Assembly (NCBI GenBank): GCA_902792815.1
Contig: CADBAY010000006.1
Span: forward strand, 53,250 to 117,249
Direction of reading: 5' to 3'
Source: an uncultured Bacteroidia bacterium
GTDB taxonomy: Bacteria > Bacteroidota > Bacteroidia > Bacteroidales > UBA932
Length of the DNA stretch: 64,000 nt
Shown: in pieces, positions 51,601-58,599 of the stretch
Numbering within the stretch: the first letter of the stretch is position 1
Layout of the letters: each line of letters starts with the position of its first letter
Made by a program: the position numbers and the translations under genes
The notes under the pieces: model-generated
The model's input: only the letters and a program-made list of their open reading frames with translations
Told to the model about the DNA's origin: nothing
Databases searched by the model: none

Positions 51601-51667
51601 ACTCCGTGACGATGGGGCTCTTGATGACCGTATTATTCTCGGCGGCGGCAGCGTACCTGGGCCTTAA
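48608..51667 (+). CDS. OstA/LptA-like envelope protein with DSL-repeat segments
   Basis: The protein of about 1019 residues has an N-terminal signal anchor, then an OstA/LptA-type beta-jelly-roll domain (about residues 50-330; FLHNGTYLISDTALWDTENK, HVKVIQDETILTSEKLDY). A second such domain follows at about 540-700. Between and after them are low-complexity stretches rich in D-S-L-A (DSLAARAALDSLAAKSDSLALRDSL) and then a highly charged KR/E coiled-coil-like tail. The LPS-transport (Lpt) pathway is the likely context. The last 60 residues overlap the OPT gene by 182 nt in another frame and look non-native. Start ATG 48608, inside the previous gene. Confidence 0.75.
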   Translation: MEIKVHKSRLILLAVMILAALLAVQPLESAPKRPKNKKERADSLVRIMKAESLEQLEKNGRQFRKAVASTFLHNGTYLISDTALWDTENKIINCWGHVKVIQDETILTSEKLDYFINDNLAQFRGTLVQLQNKKRNTLRTRHLDYNTQDSLAVFRNGASMRDEKGQIIESNSGTYSSREKIFTFNDDVNMFSDSVFVKTIRLEYDTERELATFPHYIDFWKGGNMLSASEGFYDRRAQMFFFRNRVHGLSEEQEVWSDTLYYYQGIGDVILRGNAQLQDTTRRVTAVADFIHFQDSISQVTMRINAAVALETKNKGQMDTIYLGADTLIYRAIRMCDISEGTAKASETRLSDIMTDAVTEYRRKAAEEAARAREEALNKQGGPGMAGGKVGGKAAAADSSAQKEEKKAPAPQDAPAPGKDSVPAAVQDGVSAPGALVDSLAARAALDSLAAKSDSLALRDSLMAPLLDAIAKVDSLVSDGGQVLDEPMDEPGDPEADMDRADSLLRAASDTLAAVDSVALKDSLALKDSLAKADSLALADSLAANRDTTKMGFAYAIRNVKIFRRDIQARCDSMVYCDLDSVARFYLDPVIWNEGDRQYTADSVFVLVGVGGPKKASLQSNAFVITQQDSSYYDQIKGAEVMAYFDSLDNSLKRFDALGGSAALFYLRENGVLATVNKVESKMLSALLLDGNIDQVYYFEQPKNNAYPVVQLPKVDQTMKGFKWRPDERPSDPTDITSLQVRPSERKRYLSKPRAEFRQTEIYFPGYMPRIRREIAIRDSLARIPKPKVDTAAAGKALRDSLGRLDSLARADSLAVLDSLALIGKVDTLAVRDSLSIKDSLPLKDSLGVTPAQRDSTKLNLTPDEDPLAVPTVDPKQKRLEEREAKRKLRIARRDARIAAREKRWAELDRRDSLKAANKAQKALEKERARKLRRLQAIQRQEAKDQAKLEKYIEKYKKQYEREQKRAAARKRSQVPSAGGEVPPDPGTGEAPAGSDPLLRDDGALDDRIILGGGSVPGP

Positions 51668-53480
51668 GGTCGGCCAGGTCTTCGAGGCCGCAATCCCTAT
51701 CGCCATCATTGCGGTCGGCGTGACGGGAGTCCTTAAAAAGAATGACGGACTGGCGCAGAATGTCATTATCCAAAGCATCGGTGCCTGCTCCGGTGTGGTA
51801 GTGGCCGGCGCCATTTTCACTCTTCCTGCAATCTACATCCTGGGGCTTGAGGTCAATTTCTGGCAGATGTGCCTCAGCTCGCTGCTGGGCGGCGTGATAG
51901 GCATCCTGTTCCTGATTCCGTTCCGCAAATACTTTGTGCAGGAGATGCACGGCAAGTATCCCTTCCCCGAAGCTACCGCCACCACCCAGGTGCTGGTCAG
52001 CGGAGAGGCGGGCGGAAGCAGCGCCAAGACTCTCGTGCTGGCCGGTCTTATAGGCGGTCTGTACGACTTTGTAGTGGCCACTTTCGGCGCCTGGGCCGAG
52101 ACCATCAGCACAACGGTTATGCACTGGGGCCAGGTGGTTGCCGACAAAGCCAAGCTTGTGCTCAAGCTCAACACCGGCGCCGCAGTGCTCGGACTTGGCT
52201 ACATCATAGGCCTTAAGTATGCATTCGTGATTTGCTGCGGTTCGTTCCTGGTCTGGCTCCTCATAATCCCGCTGATGAATCTTATCTGGGGCGGGCAGGT
52301 CATCGACCTTATGGGTACCGGTATCGCAACTACGGTGGGCCAGATGGCTCCCGAGCAGATTTTCAAGGAATATGCCCGCCACATCGGTATAGGCGGTATC
52401 GCTACCGCCGGCATCATCGGTATCATCAAGAGCGCAGGCGTCATCAAGAGCGCCGTGGGCCTTGCCGTTGGGGAGTTCAAACGTAAAGGAGGCCAGGGTG
52501 CCGCCGCCACAGAGCGCACGCAGGAAGATCTGCCCATGCGTACCGTCATTACCGGCATCATCATCGCCCTGCTCGGCATCTTCGCTTTCTTTGCTTTCGG
52601 CGGTGTGGTCCACAACGTGTGGCAGGCACTCATAGCGCTTGTTATTGTGGCGCTGATAGCCTTCCTCTTTACCACCGTAGCCGCCAACGCCATTGCCATC
52701 GTGGGCAGCAACCCGGTGAGCGGAATGACCATAATGACGCTCATTATCACTGCTTTGGTTCTGGTGGCCGTCGGCCTTAAGGGCAACGCCGGAATGGTGG
52801 CCGCAATGGTTATCGGCGGCGTGGTCTGCACGGCTTTGAGTACTGCCGGAGGCCTTATTACCGACTTTAAAATAGGTTACTGGATAGGTACAACGCCGCG
52901 CAAGCAGGAAGCCTGGAAGTTTGTAGGCGTGGCGGTTGCTGCCGCCACCGTGGGCGGCGTTATGCTGGTGCTCAACAAGACCTATGGATTCACTGGCGAG
53001 GGCGCTCTGGTGGCGCCTCAGGCCAATGCCATGGCGGCGGTAATCCAGCCCATGATGAACGGAGGAAGCGCCCCCTGGCTGCTGTACGGGATAGGCGCCC
53101 TGATTGCCATAGCCCTCACCGTCTTCAAGGTGCCGGCGCTTGCCTTCTGCCTTGGAATGTTCATCCCCATCGACCTTAACCTGCCACTGCTCGTGGGCGG
53201 TGCCATTTCGTGGTTCGTAGGCTCACGCAGCAAAGACGCCTCCGTTAACCGCGCCAGGGTTGAAAAAGGCACCCTGATTGCCAGCGGATTCATTGCCGGC
53301 GGTGCTCTTATGGGTGTTGTTTCGGCTATTCTTAAGTTTGCGGGCGTCGATTGGTTCCTCTCCGGCTGGAACGCCGTGGGCGCCTCGGGTGCTTCCGGTG
53401 CCGAGATGATTGCCATCGTTCCATTCCTTGCCCTCTGCGGCTATATGATTTACGCTTCTATTAAAAAATCCGACAAATGA
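51486..53480 (+). CDS. OPT-family oligopeptide transporter
   Basis: The 664-residue protein has about 16 hydrophobic helices and the OPT signatures SAAAAYLGLKVGQVFEAAIPIAI and LIPFRKYFVQEMHGKYPFPEATATTQV, here noted as GLKVGQVFEA and KYPFPEATA. It imports peptides or metal chelates. The start ATG 51486 is supported by the conserved family N-terminus (LPENAHRSLQPGEKYHPIL), so the 182-nt overlap with the upstream gene is real. It is coupled to pepT by an ATGA overlap, a pairing that points to peptide uptake followed by hydrolysis. Confidence 0.92.
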   Translation: MKENKNVQLPENAHRSLQPGEKYHPILGPERRPLEVTPYSVTMGLLMTVLFSAAAAYLGLKVGQVFEAAIPIAIIAVGVTGVLKKNDGLAQNVIIQSIGACSGVVVAGAIFTLPAIYILGLEVNFWQMCLSSLLGGVIGILFLIPFRKYFVQEMHGKYPFPEATATTQVLVSGEAGGSSAKTLVLAGLIGGLYDFVVATFGAWAETISTTVMHWGQVVADKAKLVLKLNTGAAVLGLGYIIGLKYAFVICCGSFLVWLLIIPLMNLIWGGQVIDLMGTGIATTVGQMAPEQIFKEYARHIGIGGIATAGIIGIIKSAGVIKSAVGLAVGEFKRKGGQGAAATERTQEDLPMRTVITGIIIALLGIFAFFAFGGVVHNVWQALIALVIVALIAFLFTTVAANAIAIVGSNPVSGMTIMTLIITALVLVAVGLKGNAGMVAAMVIGGVVCTALSTAGGLITDFKIGYWIGTTPRKQEAWKFVGVAVAAATVGGVMLVLNKTYGFTGEGALVAPQANAMAAVIQPMMNGGSAPWLLYGIGALIAIALTVFKVPALAFCLGMFIPIDLNLPLLVGGAISWFVGSRSKDASVNRARVEKGTLIASGFIAGGALMGVVSAILKFAGVDWFLSGWNAVGASGASGAEMIAIVPFLALCGYMIYASIKKSDK

Positions 53481-54697
53481 TTAGCATTCTTGACCGTTTT
53501 TTACGCTACGTGGCGGTGGATACCCAGTCCAACGAGGAGTCAGAGTCACAGCCTTCCGCCGAGAAGGAGTTGGTGCTGCTGCAGATGCTCCGCGACGAGC
53601 TTATGGCAATGGGCGTGGAGGCTACGCTCGATGAATACGGATATGTCATGGCCACCATCCCCTCCAATGTTGAGGGCGACGTGCCGGCGGTTGGCTTCAT
53701 TGCGCACGTAGATACCGCTCCCGATGCCAGTGGCGCCGGGGTTAAACCTCAGATAATCAAGGACTACGACGGCGGAGCCATTGCCCTTGAGGGCGTGCCC
53801 GGACTGAAGCTCGACCCGGCCGATTTCCCCGAGCTGCTCGCTCATAAGGGCGAGACAATCATAACTACCGACGGTACTACCCTGCTGGGCGCCGACGACA
53901 AGGCCGGCGTGGCGGAAATTATGGATGCGGTGCAGTACATAGTGGAGCATCCGGAGTTCAAGCACGGAACAATCAAGATCGGCTTTACTCCCGACGAGGA
54001 AATAGGGCGTGGAGTGGTGAAGTTCGATGTGAGCCGCTTCGGAGCCGATTACGCCTACACTATGGACGGCGGCGAGGTCGGCGAACTGGAGTTTGAGAAT
54101 TTCAATGCGGCGTCGGCCGTAGTTCATATCCAGGGCCGCAATGTCCACCCGGGCTATGCCAAGGGCAAGATGCTGAATGCCATCCTGATAGGTCAGGAAC
54201 TAACGGCCCTTCTGCCGGTCGGGCAGAGGCCGGAACTGACGCAGGACTACGAAGGGTTCTTCCATATCATAGGCTTCAAGGGAACGGTAGAAGAGGCCAC
54301 CCTGACCTGGATTATCCGCGACCACGACCGCGCCGAGTTCGAGCGCAAAAAGGTTGTGATGCGCGAGTGCTGCGACTTTATCAACGCCAAATACGGCACC
54401 GGTACGGTCTCGCCTGTCATCAAAGACCAGTATTATAACATGCGGGAGATGGTTGAGCCGCACTATCATGTAGTGGAGAAGGCGGTCAAGGCCATGGAGA
54501 TGGCCGGCGTCAAGCCTCATATCCAGCCCATACGCGGCGGTACCGACGGCGCCAACCTCTCGTTCAAGGGTCTCCCTTGCCCGAATATCTTTGCCGGCGG
54601 CCTTAACTTCCACGGCAAGTTCGAGTGGATTCCGCTCGAGAGTATGGAAAAGGCGTCTGCCGTAATCCTGAACCTTATCCGGCTGTACGCCGAATAA
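53477..54697 (+). CDS. pepT: peptidase T (tripeptide aminopeptidase)
   Basis: The 406-residue M20 metallopeptidase has HVDTAPDASG with the first zinc ligand, GADDKAGVAEIM with the bridging Asp, and TPDEEIGRG with the catalytic Glu. It cleaves N-terminal residues from tripeptides in the cytoplasm. The 4-nt overlap with the OPT transporter supports a peptide-use operon. Confidence 0.96.
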   Translation: MISILDRFLRYVAVDTQSNEESESQPSAEKELVLLQMLRDELMAMGVEATLDEYGYVMATIPSNVEGDVPAVGFIAHVDTAPDASGAGVKPQIIKDYDGGAIALEGVPGLKLDPADFPELLAHKGETIITTDGTTLLGADDKAGVAEIMDAVQYIVEHPEFKHGTIKIGFTPDEEIGRGVVKFDVSRFGADYAYTMDGGEVGELEFENFNAASAVVHIQGRNVHPGYAKGKMLNAILIGQELTALLPVGQRPELTQDYEGFFHIIGFKGTVEEATLTWIIRDHDRAEFERKKVVMRECCDFINAKYGTGTVSPVIKDQYYNMREMVEPHYHVVEKAVKAMEMAGVKPHIQPIRGGTDGANLSFKGLPCPNIFAGGLNFHGKFEWIPLESMEKASAVILNLIRLYAE

Positions 54698-54703
54698 GGT
54701 TTT

Positions 54704-56227
54704 TTACCATCCCAGAACAGCCTCCCGTGAAGAGTAGGGGGCGGCCTCCTCGGCGCTAAGGTATTTTCCTTGTGCGCTGTGGCCGCTCAGCGGCTTTCCT
54801 GCATAGTCGGTGCTGCCGTATTCTTTCCATCCGGAAGTAGCGGTGGGCGTAGCGGGAGTGGGAGCGGGCGAGGAGTACCAGCCCTTAGGCGATATGACGC
54901 TTGACATAGTGCACCCGATAAATGTCACATTATCAAATACTTTGCTATCGCCTCCAGAGCGTGCCAGGTACATGCTTCCGTCTTTGACTCCGTCCTCTGC
55001 GCTAAGGTCGCAGTTGAGGAATACGAAGCCCTTGTCGGAGGCATTCTGGATGCGTGCCTGAACTATGTAGCCGGCGGCGCGGGCGCGGATTTCGCAATTC
55101 TCGAACAGGCAGGCCTTCGGGTAGCCCCATATAAAGTCGCAGTGCCCTGCGATGAGGCTTTTGTGCACCCACACCACTCCCTTGCAAAGGAAAGTATCCT
55201 GGTACGACAGGAGCCTGCAGTTCTCTATGGTGAGCCGGTGCTGGTTGGTGCCGGAATTAAAGTAGATGGCTTCTGCCTGTCCCTTTAGCTCTCCGAAGCT
55301 GTTCTCGAGGGTTAAGTTGCTGAGCGTGAGAGCATCGCAGTTCTCTACAAGCATCAGCGAGCGCCCGCCGGCAGTGTTGACGGCAGTACCTGCAACCGGC
55401 CTGCTGCTGCGTGATCCGCCGCTTCCGGGGCACCAGCTTTCGTTGTTGGGATACGATATTACGGTGGCTGTGCGTGAAGCGCCTTTGATGGTGACTTTGT
55501 TCTTGTCCCGCAGGAAGAGGGGCTCGTTGTATGTGCCTGCTCCCACATCTACAGTGACTTCCGTGTCTTTTCCCAATGTGGATGCATAGCTGAGAGCCCC
55601 CTGGACGGTGCAGAAATCGCCGCTGCCGTCGGGACGCACTTTCAAGGTGTTGCCGGATGGCTTTGACTTGACCGTGAAGCTCCATTCGTCTTTGGCCACG
55701 CCCTTGTGCCCTTTGACCACGCCCTCGTCGATGGTTACATAGTATGAGCCCTCCCAGTTGAGCGCATCGTTGTGCAGATTGATAATGAGCGACTTATCTT
55801 TGATCCGGAGGGGAGTGTAATGCACAACCCTGTACCGGCTTCCCGACTTTAGGGCGTCCATTGTGGTGTTGAACTTTGCGTCGGCGTTGATGGGGGAAAG
55901 TGGAATCATTTCTCCATCTGCCCTGGTGCTGACCGAAGCGAGGTCGGAAAGGTCGATGCGGTCCACTTCCTTGCCGTCAGAAGACCACACGGCTATCACC
56001 CCCGCGCTGCCAAGCTCGGGGACGGCCTCCAGGGAAAGCACCAGCGGAGCATCGATGCACTGCCCCTTGACTTCGGGTTCCGGCTCGGGCTCCGGTTCGG
56101 GTTCGGGCTCAGGCTTTGGAACTACGGGCGTAGTAGGGTCGTCTGTTTTGCCGGGATCGGGGTCCGCGGCGGGTTTGCAGCATATTGCAAGGCTGGCAAG
56201 CAGCAACAGGGTAATTGTGCGTTTCAT
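54704..56227 (-). CDS. CE8 pectin methylesterase lipoprotein
   Basis: The 507-residue lipoprotein (LAICC) has a Pro-Glu repeat linker (EPEP... near residues 40-52), an Ig-like domain and a C-terminal right-handed beta-helix. Pectinesterase motifs are recognisable: VRPDGSGDFCTVQGAL at the domain start, YQDTFLC, GHCDFIWGYPKACLFENC with the catalytic Asp, and a later Arg in VQAR. It would remove methyl groups from homogalacturonan on the cell surface. No other pectin genes adjoin it. It starts 3 nt after the miaA stop, so it may be co-transcribed with miaA. Confidence 0.85.
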   Translation of the reverse strand: MKRTITLLLLASLAICCKPAADPDPGKTDDPTTPVVPKPEPEPEPEPEPEPEVKGQCIDAPLVLSLEAVPELGSAGVIAVWSSDGKEVDRIDLSDLASVSTRADGEMIPLSPINADAKFNTTMDALKSGSRYRVVHYTPLRIKDKSLIINLHNDALNWEGSYYVTIDEGVVKGHKGVAKDEWSFTVKSKPSGNTLKVRPDGSGDFCTVQGALSYASTLGKDTEVTVDVGAGTYNEPLFLRDKNKVTIKGASRTATVISYPNNESWCPGSGGSRSSRPVAGTAVNTAGGRSLMLVENCDALTLSNLTLENSFGELKGQAEAIYFNSGTNQHRLTIENCRLLSYQDTFLCKGVVWVHKSLIAGHCDFIWGYPKACLFENCEIRARAAGYIVQARIQNASDKGFVFLNCDLSAEDGVKDGSMYLARSGGDSKVFDNVTFIGCTMSSVISPKGWYSSPAPTPATPTATSGWKEYGSTDYAGKPLSGHSAQGKYLSAEEAAPYSSREAVLGW

Positions 56228-56230
56228 ATC

Positions 56231-57181
56231 TTATACTTCTGTCCAGTGTATGCAGATGCCGCTGCGTTCCATTCCGCGGAACCATGTCATCTGGCGTTTT
56301 GCAAATTGGTGAATGGCTATAGAGAGGCGCTCGCGCATGGTGGAATAGTCCATCTGCCCGAGCAGGTAGAGGGTTACGAACTTGTACTCAAGTCCATAGC
56401 TTATAAGTGTTTGGGCTGGTATGCCTCGCTCCAGCAGACCACGTATCTCATCTATCATCCCCTCCTTCAGGCGGGCGTCAAGCCGGGCGTCTATGCGGGC
56501 GTTCCTGACTTCCCTGCTGACGAGGGTCCCAATGAAGTAGGTCCGCAGCGCCGTCCCGAGGGCGGAGGGCTCCCCTTCCGTTTCGTACAGGTCAAGGTCG
56601 GCTGCGCTGGGGTACGTGGTTACCGGAGAGGAGAGAGGCTTTTTGGTGAGGAAGTCGTAGCTGCAGGTTACTGCGCTGATGTACAGGCCGGTGCCTCCGC
56701 ACAGGAGGGGGAAGGCGCCGCGGCTGCGGATGTCTGCCATTGCGCGTGCGAAGTCTTGCTGGAAGCGGTACACGTTGTATTGTGTGCCGGGTTCGGCGAT
56801 GTCGATCAGGTGGTATGGTATCTCTCCGTATTCGCAGAGGTCCTTGCCTGTTCCGATGTCCATCCCCCGGTACACCTGCCTCGAGTCGGCGGAGATAATC
56901 TCGCACCGGACGGCGCCGGAAGGGCCCTGCGACCCCGGAGCGACCCTCCCCGCAAGCGGGTCCCCTCCCTCTTCGGGAGTCAAAGTCGCTCCGTGGGTGC
57001 CGGGCCCTTCAAGGCCAAGCTCCCGGGCGAGCTTGACGGCATATTTGGTCTTCCCCGACGCCGTGGGCCCCAACACGCATATCAAGTCAATCGAGCCTGA
57101 CAGGATGGCGTTGCGAAGCCCTTCGACATCGATTACCTCGGCCGAAGGCAACGCGGCGACTATGTTCTTAACTCTTTGCAT
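56231..57181 (-). CDS. miaA: tRNA dimethylallyltransferase with in-frame repeat insertion
   Basis: The 316-residue protein has the MiaA P-loop LGPTASGKTKYAVKLA near residue 37, EIISADSRQVYRGMDIGTGK (given in part: ISADSRQVYRG) and CGGTGLYISA. It adds dimethylallyl to A37 of tRNAs reading UNN codons. Between ARELG and EIISADSRQ, normally almost adjacent, there are about 36 extra residues (Gly/Pro/Ala/Thr-rich) encoded by a palindromic element at 56912-57016. The N-terminus is also longer than usual. The frame is intact, so the protein is probably made; activity is uncertain. Overlaps nth by 14 nt. Confidence 0.88.
   Translation of the reverse strand: MQRVKNIVAALPSAEVIDVEGLRNAILSGSIDLICVLGPTASGKTKYAVKLARELGLEGPGTHGATLTPEEGGDPLAGRVAPGSQGPSGAVRCEIISADSRQVYRGMDIGTGKDLCEYGEIPYHLIDIAEPGTQYNVYRFQQDFARAMADIRSRGAFPLLCGGTGLYISAVTCSYDFLTKKPLSSPVTTYPSAADLDLYETEGEPSALGTALRTYFIGTLVSREVRNARIDARLDARLKEGMIDEIRGLLERGIPAQTLISYGLEYKFVTLYLLGQMDYSTMRERLSIAIHQFAKRQMTWFRGMERSGICIHWTEV
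56912..57016 (-). repeat. in-frame palindromic element in miaA
   Basis: Arms 56912-56944 and 56985-57016 are inverted repeats (about 75% paired by eye, both ending in GGAGCGAC or its complement). They surround a 40-nt core with CCCGC/GCGGG and CTCCC/GGGAG hairpins. On the coding strand the core begins GAGCGACTTTG, as in the yfhO elements, and contains GGGAGGGG-ACCCG and GGGGAGGGTCG, resembling the trmB elements. Confidence 0.7.
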
Positions 57182-57809
57182 TGCGTGAAAAATAAGCGCA
57201 GAAGCCGCTCAGGCCGCACTCTGAGCATTTGGGAGCGCGGGCGGTGCAGACGTAGCGGCCATGCAGGATTAACCAATGATGCGATACGGCGCGGTCGGCC
57301 ACCGGGATGTGCTTCTCCAGGTCTTTTTCCACGTCATAGGGAGTCTTGCCGCGCGAAAGACCCAGCCTGTGGCTCACGCGGAATACGTGCGTATCCACCG
57401 CGATAACCGGCTCTTGAAACACGATCGACGCCACCACGTTGGCGGTCTTTCGTCCCACTCCGGGCAAGGTCATGAGCTCTTGTACCGTGCCGGGGACCTC
57501 CCCGCCAAAGTCGCTTAGGAGCTTCTCAGCCATTCCTTTAAGGTGCGCCGCCTTGCTGTTGGGATAGGACACGCTGCGTATGCACTCCAGAATGTCTTCT
57601 GTGGAGGCCGCTGCAAGATGCTTCACCGTGGGGAAGCGCCTGAACAGCTCCGGCGTGACCATATTTACCCTCTTGTCGGTGCACTGGGCCGACAGTATCA
57701 CCGACACAATGAGCTGGTAGGGGTCGGCGAAGACCAGTTCGCTCTGCGCCACCGGCACGTTCTCCTTGAACCAGGCCACTATGGCCTCATATCGCTGTGC
57801 TTTAGTCAT
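57168..57809 (-). CDS. nth: endonuclease III
   Basis: The 213-residue helix-hairpin-helix glycosylase has the HhH segment LPGVGRKTANVV with catalytic Lys, the catalytic Asp in AVDTHVFRVSHRLG, and the four-Cys [4Fe-4S] loop C-x6-C-x2-C-x5-C at the C-terminus. It removes oxidised pyrimidines and nicks abasic sites. It sits in an overlapping minus-strand run with miaA downstream. Confidence 0.97.
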   Translation of the reverse strand: MTKAQRYEAIVAWFKENVPVAQSELVFADPYQLIVSVILSAQCTDKRVNMVTPELFRRFPTVKHLAAASTEDILECIRSVSYPNSKAAHLKGMAEKLLSDFGGEVPGTVQELMTLPGVGRKTANVVASIVFQEPVIAVDTHVFRVSHRLGLSRGKTPYDVEKDLEKHIPVADRAVSHHWLILHGRYVCTARAPKCSECGLSGFCAYFSRNAKS

Positions 57810-58599
57810 AATCGTTCAATATATCGCCAAGCAGGGCGCGGAGCCTCTCGCCGAATGCAATAGGGCCGTTTGTATTGTTCTTATGCACCAGGAAGGCGTT
57901 TCTTTCGCGGTTTCCCATCAGGGTGTAATCAAGGGCGATACCGCCGCCCAGAATGCCTGAAATCCAGTATCCGCCCACCAGATTGGCCACGATGATCCCG
58001 ACCGAAGCGGCGTTTAGCCCTGCGGAAAGCAGTCCCTCGCCGTATGCCTCGTTGTAAAAATGGGCGAGCGGCGGCACGAACGAAAGTACCGTGGCGGTTT
58101 TTTCCGATTTTACCCTCGGGTGACCTTCATAAAACTTCAGCAGTTCTCCAAGCCTCGGGTTGGTTCCGTTGAAGCTGATGCAGCGTGCGGCATAAATCTC
58201 CGACTCGTCGTAGCGTCCGCAGTAGGCGAGCGCAAGGGCGTGAAGCAGCAGAACGTCCTGAGATACAGGTTCCACTTCCTCGACCATGGCTGCAGCCTGC
58301 TCGAATTCTCCGCCCATAAACCTGCAAAGCTCCTGCTGGAAAAGCACTTCCTGCCTCTCCTCGGGGGTAAGGGCGAACATCCTTATGCGGGCGAGGGTGG
58401 ATGATGCTTCGGCATAGCGTCCAAGGGCCTTGTAGCAGCGGGCCTTTCCAATCAGGGCAGCATTCGCTTCCTCCAGGGAAGCCCCGGAGTAAACGGCCCG
58501 CTCGTATTCTACGGCGAGTCCTTCCAAGTCCTGCGCCCTACTTGAATACAGAGCGGAGAGGAATATGGATATTATACAGAACAGCCGTATCCTGAGCAT
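57802..58599 (-). CDS. exported TPR-like protein with C-terminal membrane region
   Basis: The 265-residue protein has a signal peptide, about 130 residues of TPR-like helices and, after VLSFVPPLAHFYNEAYGEG, two hydrophobic segments. It resembles in layout the neighbouring 58538-59815 product (helical repeats followed by a PGSG/GKIYAGK-type membrane segment), so the two may work together. Function unknown. It overlaps nth by 8 nt and the upstream gene by 62 nt. Confidence 0.65.
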   Translation of the reverse strand: MLRIRLFCIISIFLSALYSSRAQDLEGLAVEYERAVYSGASLEEANAALIGKARCYKALGRYAEASSTLARIRMFALTPEERQEVLFQQELCRFMGGEFEQAAAMVEEVEPVSQDVLLLHALALAYCGRYDESEIYAARCISFNGTNPRLGELLKFYEGHPRVKSEKTATVLSFVPPLAHFYNEAYGEGLLSAGLNAASVGIIVANLVGGYWISGILGGGIALDYTLMGNRERNAFLVHKNNTNGPIAFGERLRALLGDILNDYD

